Below are positions 24,986 through 34,500 of a stretch of DNA of 38,979 nt, piece by piece. Each line of letters starts with the position of its first letter. Position 1 is the first letter of the stretch. The notes beneath the pieces are model-generated. The model did no database searches, was not told the origin of the DNA, and saw nothing but the letters and a program-made list of their open reading frames with translations. The position numbers and the translations under genes are program-made. Source of the stretch: JASFYU01 sp045046905 (GTDB taxonomy: Bacteria; Bacteroidota; Bacteroidia; Flavobacteriales; Flavobacteriaceae); contig JASFYU010000053.1 of assembly GCA_045046905.1 (NCBI GenBank), forward strand, positions 1 to 38,979, given 5' to 3'.

Positions 24986-25993
24986 TTAGCAAAAGAAAAA
25001 GAAGTCTTTCATATTCTGCAACCCCAAATTCAATACATACCTTCGAATCATGGTTTGGGCGTCTTCATTGGCGACGGTTATAATACTCTGCGCGGGGTTT
25101 AATTCTACCAATTTAGAGAAATGAAACATTTTCTTGCCATAAATGAATTTACCTATTTTCTTTGGATTATCACAGAGCCAATAAAAATCGATGTTTTGTT
25201 CTAAAAGTTTTTTTGCAATTTCCTTGCCTTTATTACCGGCGCCCCAGAGAGTCAAAGGCTTGGCCGTATTATGATTCAGCTTTAAGAAGTAATGTAGTTT
25301 AATATTTAAAAAATAATTTTGGGCGTAGTGTTCGTCGGTACGCGATGTTCGCGTATCGTAATCGCGCCATAAATGCAGTACTTGATTGCATGGAATTATT
25401 TGCAGGCCTTTTTCATAAAATCGAAACGCAAGGTCATAATCCTCGGGGTAACGGTTTGGTTCAAATGCGCCACAGTGGTCCAAATCTTCTCGGTACACCA
25501 TCCAGCAGGGGGAGGGGATTACACATTCCTTATATATCTCACTGTAATTAGTGCCGTTTTTAGTAAGGCTGTTCAGCCATTTTTCATAGCGTTTATAGCC
25601 ATCACCAATACCAGGCTCCGAAAAATAGGTAACCTGTCCGATAGCCAAATGATCCTTGCCATGAGCGACTAGAGAAAGGGCCATAGTTTTTGTTTTTTTG
25701 GCAGGCATGATATCGTCTGAATCCATTCGGGTAATCAGTTGCCCCTTGCTTTTTGAATAGGCCGTTTTAAGTGCTTCAATGATTCCGTCACCACGATTCT
25801 GAAATAGGTTAATACGCTCGTCATCATCTGCGAATAACTGTGCTATCTCGCTGCTTTTATCAGAAGAATGGTCATCTACCGCCAAAACTTCCCAATTTTG
25901 ATATTCTTGCTCGACAATAGATTGTAAACATTCGGAAAAAAATTCCTCGGTGTTTTTAAAAGGAATCAAAATACTGACCAGCGGGTGTAACAT
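24986..25993 (-). CDS. Glycosyltransferase family 2 with C-terminal Rossmann-like domain
   Basis: The 335-residue protein has the GT-A start 'PLVSILIPFKNTEEFFSECLQSIVEQEYQNWEVLAVDDHSSD' and the metal-binding 'ITRMDSDDIMP' (D-S-D-D near residue 92). The acceptor half includes 'RYPEDYDLAFRFYEKGL'. From about residue 245 a second domain opens with 'PLTLWGAGNKGKEIAKKLLEQNIDFYWLCDNPKKIG', a GxGxxG-like nucleotide-binding pattern. Such two-part GT2 proteins occur in Bacteroidota, but the tail's role is not known. The gene stands alone, so the glycan it serves is unknown. Confidence 0.82.
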   Translation of the reverse strand: MLHPLVSILIPFKNTEEFFSECLQSIVEQEYQNWEVLAVDDHSSDKSSEIAQLFADDDERINLFQNRGDGIIEALKTAYSKSKGQLITRMDSDDIMPAKKTKTMALSLVAHGKDHLAIGQVTYFSEPGIGDGYKRYEKWLNSLTKNGTNYSEIYKECVIPSPCWMVYREDLDHCGAFEPNRYPEDYDLAFRFYEKGLQIIPCNQVLHLWRDYDTRTSRTDEHYAQNYFLNIKLHYFLKLNHNTAKPLTLWGAGNKGKEIAKKLLEQNIDFYWLCDNPKKIGKFIYGKKMFHFSKLVELNPAQSIITVANEDAQTMIRRYVLNLGLQNMKDFFFFC

Positions 25994-26073
25994 GAACGCA
26001 ATTTAGGAAAATAAAAAGAAGTTAATACAGTTTGTTTTTGGTTCGAATATGAGGTCGACCATACAAGATTAGA

Positions 26074-26697
26074 TTACCCCAATTCATGTAATTTTGTCAG
26101 CGCCTCTGATTTTGAGTTTACATCTAGTTTTAAGTAAATATTCTGTATATGAAAATTTATGGCGCTGGTGGTAACAAACAGTTTATCGGCCATTATTTTA
26201 TAGGTCGCGCCTTGGCACAGATAATCGATTATTTGGTTTTCTCTTTCTGAAAAGAACTTATATGATTTTCTGTGAAAATTTGAAATGACCTTTTTGATAA
26301 TATCACTGCTCATGGTGGCACCCTCATATTTAATCGAATTCAAGGCGTTGTACAGCCTTTTTTTACTGACAGGTTTGGTCATATAACCATTAGCCCCGTT
26401 TTTGAATGCTTTTTTAATGATTTCAAAGTCAGATTGATTACTGATCATAATAATTTTTACATTACAATCTATTTTACGAAAAAAGGGGATGCCTTTTATT
26501 CCGCCGATACCGGGTATATCAACTTCTGAAACAATTATGTCGGGCATGATACGCTTATAATCTAACAAGGCATCATTTACCGATGTATAGTTACCCTCCA
26601 GAGAATAATCTAAATAATTTTCAAAATAGTATTTGTAGGCTTCATGAAATAATAGGTCGCTATCGATTACAATGATTTTCAAAATATTTGATTTCAT
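26074..26697 (-). CDS. NarL/LuxR-type response regulator with Glu in place of the phospho-Asp
   Basis: I take the ATG at 26697, which gives MKSNILKIIVIDSD, the true receiver start; upstream in-frame ATGs add 19 unrelated residues. The 207-residue protein has a receiver domain (1-125) with acidic pocket D12/D14, Ser in 'KIIMISNQSD' and Lys in 'GYMTKPVS'. The segment that should read PDxxxxDxxMPxxxG reads 'PDIIVSEVDIPGIGG', so the acceptor is Glu58. A LuxR helix-turn-helix fills 145-207 ('FFSERENQIIDYLCQGATYKIMADKLFVTTSAINFHIQNIYLKL'). No histidine kinase is nearby. It may act as if always phosphorylated, or without phosphorylation. Confidence 0.85.
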   Translation of the reverse strand: MKSNILKIIVIDSDLLFHEAYKYYFENYLDYSLEGNYTSVNDALLDYKRIMPDIIVSEVDIPGIGGIKGIPFFRKIDCNVKIIMISNQSDFEIIKKAFKNGANGYMTKPVSKKRLYNALNSIKYEGATMSSDIIKKVISNFHRKSYKFFSERENQIIDYLCQGATYKIMADKLFVTTSAINFHIQNIYLKLDVNSKSEALTKLHELG

Positions 26698-27317
26698 AAC
26701 TATAGTATTTCGGTGTACATCTTTAAGTCCTTTTCGGAAACTAAAAATGACCAAGGTTAATAATGAGTGAGTTTTAGGGTAATAAAATTGTTTTCTTCAA
26801 AACATAGGATGAGTGTGCCGACCTACTAATATGTGCAGATCAGTAGCTTTACACCTGAGCAATAATTTATTCTTGAAATTTTAAAGTAGAGTAGATACCA
26901 CCTTTTTTTCAATAGCAAATATGAACAGTCATCCTTATTTTCAGATCAACAGAATCTATCGGCCTTTTTGAAGTAACTGTTAAAAAATAAGTGAAGGGTG
27001 CCCTGTAGCCTCAAACCATCCTTTAGCAAGATTAAAGCATTGGTTTTTGCTCTTACATTGGTGGCTGAACTAATTTTTTGAGTACTTTGTAGGTAAGAAT
27101 TTCTCATTGTTTTGGGGGGGATTTGGGGGTTTGCAGTAGTTCTTTGGGTTCTTTTCAGTGCCACAATGTAGATTTTATTTCTATACGGCGCTGTTATTTG
27201 TGGGTTTTTTCGTTCAAATGCAAGGAGGGATATTTCTTTTTAGGTGAACTTTATTTGTTTCCGATGAAGAATCAGAAGATGTATTTTGCTGTAAAATCGC
27301 TTATTTTATCGGGGTAT

Positions 27318-27337
27318 ACCTGAGTTAGAACTCAGGT
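27318..27337. repeat. 8-bp perfect inverted repeat with 4-nt loop
   Basis: ACCTGAGT (27318-27325) and ACTCAGGT (27330-27337) are exact complements around TAGA. No T-run follows on either strand, so an operator or protein-binding site is as likely as a terminator. Confidence 0.4.
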
Positions 27338-27544
27338 TATAAAACATTTAGTAGCCTGAAAAGCTGGCGTATTTGCGGCCGCTACTCTGTTGACGTATTA
27401 GAATCATAAAAAACCTTAAAAATGTGTCTGGTAGTGTATTGGTGAATACGAATACCACAAACCTATTATTGAGGCAGTGCGTCTAAAAATAATGATTTTA
27501 CTAGAATTAACAGATGCTGAAAAAGGAAACTGACTTGAATAAAA

Positions 27545-27586
27545 AAGGAGGGGGATGTGATGTACCCCCCCGGATATCCCCCCCTT
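27545..27586 (-). terminator. G/C-tract hairpin, probable terminator of the PorP gene
   Basis: AAGGAGGGGGATGT (27545-27558) pairs with ATATCCCCCCCTT (27574-27586), with one bulge. The loop itself has a run of seven C (27565-27571). On the minus strand AATAAAAAAG-side T's follow. It lies about 140 bp past the PorP stop. Confidence 0.5.
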
Positions 27587-27726
27587 CTTTTCAACCCAAT
27601 AAGTAAATTTGTCAATCGGGGATTGCAGTACCCCATTTAAAAGAATCATAGCTGTTTTTAGATGTACCCTACAGCACAAATTGTAGTTCTCATTGTATGT
27701 ATTGTTTTGTTATTGAATCTTGTTTT

Positions 27727-29448
27727 CTATTCTTCAAAAGTATTCGCCACGGTGGCCAAAGTATTATCTATCTGCATAATCCATTTTTCATCTCGATATC
27801 TTCCGTTTAGGTTTGAAATATAGGCCGTTTCGGCATCTTTTTTGAAATTAAAATCAGCCAAATAAACATAATGTAAGCCGTTTTCTTTATTGTAGAATTG
27901 TTTAGCATCAAGACCTTGTTTCTTCAGAGCGTTCATAAAAGATTTCAAGTATTTTTTACTCTTGTACACATTGGCAATCACATAATACCCTGTTTTTACG
28001 CCAATAATATCAGATTGGTTTAAAACTTTTATGGGCAGCTTCACATAATTTTTGTGCTCAATCGTATTTATATTTTTTGATGTTTTGGGCTCGGTTTTGC
28101 TTGCCATTAATACGCTATTTTTAACGCGCTTATAGTCTGATGAATTAGAATTTGACGTAATGGTATGTCTAATATCATTACGTAAAACCCGTACAATGGC
28201 TTCAAATTTCTTTTCAAATGCTGCAGAACGTGCAGACTCAATAGAATCTTGCCTTAGGATCAGCTCATCTAATATTAGTCGATTTTGATAGGCGAGCGTA
28301 TGTGGTTCTTCTATGGGTTTGTCTGTGTTCTCATTCTCTCCTTGTGCCTTATGCTCCTGTATCTCATGCTGTTCTTTTGTTTTATTTTCGGCTATAGATT
28401 TATCTTTTTCAGCGATCAGCCTAAGAATCTGTTCTTCATAGTTTCTTACAATACGGTCAATCTTATTGTCTTCTGAACTATCGACATAATCACCTAGGGC
28501 GGCAGAGTGATTTTCAAATGTATAGGCCAATGACAACTCATGGTTCCAGCCAAAATCGGCGGTATCTTCGAACACATCTTTCTCCATTAAATAACCGATC
28601 GACATTTTTTTATTTAGATTGAACCCAAACCCCATTGAGAGGCCGTATTGATCATCTAGAGTGCTTTGTAACCACCCGTACTTGGGTAGGTCGAGCAGTA
28701 AAGAACCAACGTATGCCATACTGCCATCTTTATTTTTGCCAAGTTGCACAAGCGGCATTAAGCGGGCATTGGTAAACAAACCTCTACTTGTCTCAAAGCT
28801 ATGCGTATATTGAAATGAGGCTTTGATACTTCGAGTAGAAAGATTTGTTTGAAGGTCATTGGTGGTCTGATTGTATTTAAAAAGGTTTTCGGCGTACAAT
28901 CCAAAGTCAAATTTGCCCAAGGAAAGTGTAATTGCGGGTTGGATCGCTATCTTACTTTCTTTTTTTGCCTCTAGTAGCTTTGGGTCATTCTCTGTAGCGA
29001 TTACCCTATTTTTATCAAGACCTACATTAAAATAGGTGATGTTGGCACCAAAGGTCAGTTTGCTTTTCGACCCTAGTTGTACTGATGTAGCATAATTGGC
29101 ATTAAAACCAAATTCTTGTATTACCCCTGACCATTGGCTAAAAACACCTATACCTAAGGCCGTATGGTCATTCAGTTGATTACTAAAGCCTAGAAAATAA
29201 TTTTGACTGTTATCCTCAAAAGAGGCATATTGGTTTCTATGAAGAATGTTCAGATAAGATTTATTTTCGCGCACCAATGAAAATGTCGGATTAATCAAAA
29301 ATCGATTAAAAAATAATTGATTGTGATACGTACCGCTTGAACTTAAGTTTGAAACCGTTTCTTGACCGTAGCTAGCTTGATTACCAAGAACTACGAAAAA
29401 TGCAATCAGCATGAGAATCTTATTGGGGGTAGTAGTATTGCAGCTCAT
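27727..29448 (-). CDS. PorP/SprF family protein with SPOR-like C-terminal domain
   Basis: The 573-residue protein has a signal peptide (about 1-28, ending ASYGQE). Then comes the PorP/SprF barrel (about 30-330), recognised from 'HNQLFFNRFLINPTFS...ILHRNQYASF', 'YGLSMGFGFNLNKKMSIGYLME' and a final strand 'HELSLAYTFENH'. Members sit in the outer membrane and help type IX secretion or adhesin display. Unlike the usual 300 or so residues, a charged coiled-coil-like linker (about 335-430, K/E/Q-rich) and a SPOR-like domain (about 480-560, 'KTGYYVIANVYKSKKYLKSFMNALKKQGLDAKQFY') follow, suggesting peptidoglycan contact. No adhesin gene is adjacent. Confidence 0.82.
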   Translation of the reverse strand: MSCNTTTPNKILMLIAFFVVLGNQASYGQETVSNLSSSGTYHNQLFFNRFLINPTFSLVRENKSYLNILHRNQYASFEDNSQNYFLGFSNQLNDHTALGIGVFSQWSGVIQEFGFNANYATSVQLGSKSKLTFGANITYFNVGLDKNRVIATENDPKLLEAKKESKIAIQPAITLSLGKFDFGLYAENLFKYNQTTNDLQTNLSTRSIKASFQYTHSFETSRGLFTNARLMPLVQLGKNKDGSMAYVGSLLLDLPKYGWLQSTLDDQYGLSMGFGFNLNKKMSIGYLMEKDVFEDTADFGWNHELSLAYTFENHSAALGDYVDSSEDNKIDRIVRNYEEQILRLIAEKDKSIAENKTKEQHEIQEHKAQGENENTDKPIEEPHTLAYQNRLILDELILRQDSIESARSAAFEKKFEAIVRVLRNDIRHTITSNSNSSDYKRVKNSVLMASKTEPKTSKNINTIEHKNYVKLPIKVLNQSDIIGVKTGYYVIANVYKSKKYLKSFMNALKKQGLDAKQFYNKENGLHYVYLADFNFKKDAETAYISNLNGRYRDEKWIMQIDNTLATVANTFEE

Positions 29449-29643
29449 CTTATTGGGAATTTGGGTTAAACCATGTATTGTTATCTACCTATGAAGTAAA
29501 ATCGAGCTCGGTTTACTAAGGAACTCAGGCTATTGACTTCTAAGTAATCTTGTTTAAAATCATCGGATTATAGCGATATTAGGCTAGCCGTATGTGTAGG
29601 GTCTTGTGGTATACTGGTTGTGAGGCGAATGATTATTGGTTTC

Positions 29644-30882
29644 TCATTCGTCTTTAAAAGTCGTGGTAGAATAATTAATTTTTGAATCGGTCTGAAAGGC
29701 TTCCAGAAGGTTATATTCTCTTCTTTCTTCAAGAATGCTCTTTCTCTTATCTAAATAGGAGAACACCACTTTTTGAATAGTGCCTTTTTTCTTTCCTCGG
29801 TTCGACATGACGTAGCCTGTTCCTTTCTTGGTCGTAAAACGTATTGAAAAATCATCTTCCATACTATTGATTGGGCTACCTAGGTTAACGGCCAACCCTA
29901 CTTTTTTACGATCTACCTGTACCCTATAAATATCGAGTCCGCCATGGCCCTTACGCCCTTCCGAAGCAAAAAATAAGGTATTGCTACCCACGATATTGGG
30001 GTATAGGTCATTTTTATCGGTATTTACTTTTGTACCAAGATTTTTGGCAACACCTATACTACCATCGCTATATATGGTCGATGTATAAATATCATATTCA
30101 CCAAAAGTACCGGGCATATTCGAGGCGAAAAATAAGCGTTTACCGTCATTAGAAACTGTAGGGTGTAGTGAGGAGTAATGTTTGGGGCACAGGGCTATTT
30201 GTCTTATGTTTTTCCATTGGCCATTTATCTTGTCGGCCTTATATATTTTATGCACCAATTCTTTTTTTGAAAAGACACCAACTTTTGGTTTGAGATAAAC
30301 AGCCTTACTGAAATAAGCGGTATTACCGTCAGCCGTAAGGGCTATCGGGGCCTTGTAGGTGTTTTGATTGGTAAACGCTTCACTATTCGTGAATTCTAGA
30401 TCATTCTCGACTAGCCCCTGATCCACTAGTAATTGATCGATCTTATCCTTGAAATTTAATTGGGTGTAGGGTGCTGCTGTATTTTCTATAGGCCTTACTT
30501 TTGTTTGATAGTCAGCTTTGACCATGGTGAGCCAGTCTTTGTCGTCTAAGACATTCGATACATGGGCTGTAGTAGTCTTTATTTCCGCAAAGTGGTAGCG
30601 CTCTTGATAACTGCTAGCCAAGGTATTATTAGTGCTGATTCTTTTTAGTTTTTTATACCAAAATAGGGCTGTACTATAATTTTTAGACAGAAAATTGGCA
30701 TTGCCCAGATCTTCAAAAACTTCAGAATCAGTATACCCCAGACCTTTAAGTTCTTGATAATGGTCTAGTCTTGTATTGGTTTCATAAACATTGTTGTTCT
30801 TAGTGCGCTGTGCGGATAGTGAATAGCAAAAGAATATCATACAACATCCGAAAGCCACTTTGTAGGTTAAAGTATTCTTCAT
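29644..30882 (-). CDS. TPR/PD40-type outer-membrane associated protein without OmpA domain
   Basis: The 412-residue protein has a signal peptide (TYKVAFGCCMIFFCYSLSAQ), a short helical part (about 35-110, 'LEDLGNANFLSKNYSTALFWYKKL', TPR-like) and PD40 beta-propeller blades: 'HPTVSNDGKRLFFASNMPGTFGEYDIYTS', 'LYPNIVGSNTLFFASEGRKGHGGLDIYRV' and 'DFSIRFTTKKGTGYVMSNRGK'. In PorP-linked relatives an OmpA peptidoglycan-binding domain normally ends the protein; it is missing here. That is interesting because the partner PorP protein instead carries a SPOR-like domain. The 195-bp gap to the PorP gene allows cotranscription. Confidence 0.78.
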   Translation of the reverse strand: MKNTLTYKVAFGCCMIFFCYSLSAQRTKNNNVYETNTRLDHYQELKGLGYTDSEVFEDLGNANFLSKNYSTALFWYKKLKRISTNNTLASSYQERYHFAEIKTTTAHVSNVLDDKDWLTMVKADYQTKVRPIENTAAPYTQLNFKDKIDQLLVDQGLVENDLEFTNSEAFTNQNTYKAPIALTADGNTAYFSKAVYLKPKVGVFSKKELVHKIYKADKINGQWKNIRQIALCPKHYSSLHPTVSNDGKRLFFASNMPGTFGEYDIYTSTIYSDGSIGVAKNLGTKVNTDKNDLYPNIVGSNTLFFASEGRKGHGGLDIYRVQVDRKKVGLAVNLGSPINSMEDDFSIRFTTKKGTGYVMSNRGKKKGTIQKVVFSYLDKRKSILEERREYNLLEAFQTDSKINYSTTTFKDE

Positions 30883-31550
30883 GAGATAAGATTTGAATTA
30901 TTAATACGACCAAAGTTCATTAAATATTTTCAACTACCAACTAGCAAAAATTCATAGGTTTTAATTTTTGGGGTATATTTTATTGGCCCTATTTAAATTT
31001 AACCTGTTTTTGGTGAGGTCAATAACAGTAGGGGTAAACAAAGAAAATAAGCAGTGCACTCATATTGATTTAAATCCGTATTCCTAGCCTTTGCATATAC
31101 TGCGTTTTGCCATATTTTTTAATGAATTCTCTTTTTTACTGCGCTTTTTAGGTTTGTATTGTAAAGAATGGGTTTAAGAAAAAGAGGTCGTTTTCGCTAC
31201 AAAATAATAAGGAAACATATAAAGTTTCAAGAGAATGAGGAACAAAGGATTGAGGATTAACGGGGGTGGTTAAATCTTTAATTACCTATTTAGGTTTTAA
31301 CCTGCTTATGAAGGGGCTTGCCTCGAAATCAAAAAATACTTTTCAGAAGCACACCTCAACCCCTTGGGTCGAGGACGCTGATTATTTTCAGCCCTTATAT
31401 TGTGTGCAAAATGTTTTTTTAATCCCATATTTTATCTTTTTTTACGCTGTAGTCTTACTATGCAGTTCAAAGAAGGTTTTCTTTGAGTACAAAAGCCCTA
31501 ATTTTCGCTGCAATCAAAAAAAGTTTAAATCAGTTCAATTATTGAATAGT
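30883..31550. other. Gene-free stretch upstream of the fusion gene (668 bp)
   Basis: It holds the divergent upstream regions of the PD40 gene (-) and the fusion gene (+), and repeat A2. A frame open from 31266 into the fusion gene crosses the repeat, has no family resemblance and is rejected as a 5' extension. Confidence 0.55.
31315..31383. repeat. 69-bp interspersed repeat, copy A2
   Basis: This is a gapless partner of 76-144 (about 81% identity). Its hairpin CCTCAACCC (31354-31362) pairs with GGGTCGAGG (31366-31374) around CTT with one mismatch. It lies in the leader region of the fusion gene and marks the left side of the accessory region. Confidence 0.65.
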
Positions 31551-34500
31551 ATGGGAGTAGATTATTTAGCTATACAAATTAAGACGGATCAGGCAGAAAA
31601 GATAGTTGAAGATTTATATCAATTAAAAGGTACTGCAACGGTTTTACCCGGAGAAGTAGATTTTAATTTTAGAATTAAAACAGCATCCGACAGTTATATC
31701 TTAAAAATAAGTAGACCTGATGAGGAGGTTAGCTATATTGAATTTCAACAAGAACTATTAAATTATGTTGTCAATAGTGAGGATGAAATAGGAGCTCCAA
31801 AAACTTTCTCTGATCGTGACGGAAAATTTATTAGTGAAATAATCGATGCTGCCGGAAATGTTCGTAAGGTAAGATTGTTATCATGGATCGATGGCCGATT
31901 ATGGTCTTCTGTTAATCCTATCAAAGACAATCTTTTATTTAGTTTAGGAGAAGAAGCAGGCAAATTAACCAATGCTTTACAAGGTTTTGATCACCCAAAA
32001 GCTCATCGAGAATTTGTTTGGGATGTTGCTCAGGCTGAATGGACCTATGAATACGCTCATTTATTTTCTGAAAAACATCAAAAAATCGCAAGCTATTTCC
32101 AAAATCAATTCAAATCTTTTCAAAAAGAGTATAAGCAATTGCGAAAAGGCGTTGTTCACAATGATGCGAATGACAACAATATAATTGTCACCAATGACCT
32201 TATCAACCCACAGGTAAAAGCTATTATTGATTATGGTGATGCTGTTTCTACACCCATAATTAATGATTTAGCTGTTGCTACAGCCTATGCTATCATGCAT
32301 AAGCCAGATGCTTTGGCTGCAGCATTGCCAATTGTTAAAGGGTATCACGCCCAGTTTGCATTAGCAGAAGAGGAATTAAAATTTCTTTATAATTTGATAG
32401 CGATGCGCTTGATTATTAGCGTGACAAAATCAGCGATTAACAAACAAAAAGAACCTGATAACGCCTACTTGTTAATCAGCGAAAAACCGGCATGGAACGT
32501 ATTAGAGAAATGGATTGATGTTGATGAGAATCTTGCCCACTATAGCTTTAGAGAGGCTTGTGGGTATACTCCTCACCCTAATGAGAATATGTTTACTACT
32601 TGGGCTGCTCAACAAATTTTTAAACTGCATTCCTTTTTTCCTACCTTGAATTTTAATGAGGTTTTTTCTCTAGATTTAGGTGTGTCAAGCACATGGCTCG
32701 GACAGGCGAGTGAATACAATGATATTGATTATTCTACCTACAAGATTAATTCATTACAAAAAGAACGGCCAAATAGTTTATTAGTTGGCGCGTATAATGA
32801 AGCAAGACCTTTTTACAATACAGCCGCTTACCAAAAAGAAGGAAATAGTGGGCCACAATACAGGACAATTCATTTAGGGAGTGATTTTTTTGTTCCTGTA
32901 GAAACACCTATACACTCATTTTATGGGGGCAAGGTAATTAGCTTACATAATATTGCTAGCAATAAAGATTACGGTAATGTTCTGATTTTGGAACATCAAA
33001 CTGATAATGGAATATCTTTTTACACGCTGTACGGCCATTTATCTAACCGTAGTTTAGCTATTTTAAATGTTGGCGATACCGTAAAAAAAGGAGACTTAAT
33101 AGCTTATATTGGTAATGTAGAAGAGAATGGTAATTGGGTTCCTCACCTACATTTTCAAGTGATTTTAGCTTTATTGGGTATTGAAAATGATTTTCCTGGT
33201 GTAGCGTATCCAAATCAAAAAGAAGTATTTAAGAGTATTTGTCCCAACCCAAATGTGCTTTTTAAGGCCAAAGAAACTAATCAAAATCATGAAAGTACAA
33301 TTCAAGAAATTTTAAGCTACCGAAACGCTCATTTAGGAAAAAGTTTAAGTGTGTCTTATGATGAGCCTCTCAAGATTGTTAGGGGAGAAGGCGTTTATTT
33401 AATTGATAACACAGGTCGAAAATATTTAGATACCGTAAATAATGTTGCTCATGTTGGTCATGAACATCCAAGGGTGGTAAAAGCTGGGCAGCAGCAAATG
33501 GGAATTCTAAACACCAATACACGATATCTAAATGAGAATATTAATGAGTTTGCCAAAGAATTATTAAGCACTTTTCCTGAAAATTTATCTGTAGTTTATT
33601 TTGTAAATTCTGGTAGTGAAGCTATGGAATTGGCGATGCGAATGATCAAGGTCAATACGGGCCAAAAAGATATGATAGCTGTAGAAATTGGGTATCATGG
33701 TAACGCCAATGCCTGTATAGATATCAGTTCTTATAAGTTTGATGGAAAAGGAGGCTCTGGTTCTTCTGAATATACGCATATAGTTCCATTACCTGATACT
33801 TATCGAGGCTTGTACGTGGGAGAAAACACAGGCGCTGATTATGCCAAACATATTCAAGAGCAAATAGATACTATACAGACCAAAGGAAGAAATGTCGCCG
33901 GATTTATTTGCGAACCTATTGTGAGTTGTGGTGGTCAAGTAGAGCTACCAAAAGAGTATTTAAAAATCGCATACCAAGCGGTAAGAGATGCAGGAGGACT
34001 ATGCTTGTCAGATGAAGTTCAAGTGGGCTGCGGTAGAGTCGGAAGTCACTTTTGGGGTTTTGAATTGCATGATGTCATTCCTGATATCGTGACTATTGGA
34101 AAACCAATTGGCAACGGGCATCCATTAGCAGCAGTTGTATGTACTCAAGAAGTCGCCAGTGGTTTTGCAAATGGAATGGAGTACTTCAATACTTTTGGCG
34201 GAAACCCAGTATCATCGGCTATAGGAAGAGAAGTATTACGTGTAATAAAGGATGAAAATCTACAAGAAAACGCCTTGACGACAGGCAATTACTTAAAGGA
34301 TGGGTTACGGAAATTACAGCAAGATTTCCCAATCATTGGAGACATTAGAGGTCAAGGTTTGTTTCTGGGAATTGAATTAGTAGATGAAAACAAAAAACCG
34401 TTAACGAAAAAAGCCGCTTACTTAACAAATAGAATGAAAGACTTCGCTATTCTAATGAGCACCGATGGCAAAGACAATAACGTATTGAAAGTTAAACCTC

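Larger units (their letters stand above)
26755..27726. other. Long gene-poor stretch (972 bp) downstream of the PorP gene
   Basis: The open frames here look like random frames: no conserved motif, poor composition and no family resemblance. The stretch holds two runs of G (GGGGGGGATTTGGGGG, 27114-27129), a dyad at 27318-27337 and a strong hairpin at 27545-27586. A lost or decayed gene, such as the adhesin that usually accompanies PorP/SprF genes, is possible but not demonstrated. Confidence 0.45.

Noticed and set aside
26946..27164. Minus-strand frame of 72 codons in the gene-poor tract
   Set aside because: Its composition is random-like, it has no motif, and it runs through the G/C homopolymer.
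27416..27679. Minus-strand frame of 87 codons
   Set aside because: It spans the hairpin at 27545-27586 and has no coding character.
31266..31550. 95-codon N-terminal extension of the fusion protein
   Set aside because: It crosses the 69-bp repeat A2, shows no family similarity and would put an odd hydrophobic stretch before the kinase domain. The ATG at 31551 gives a natural start.
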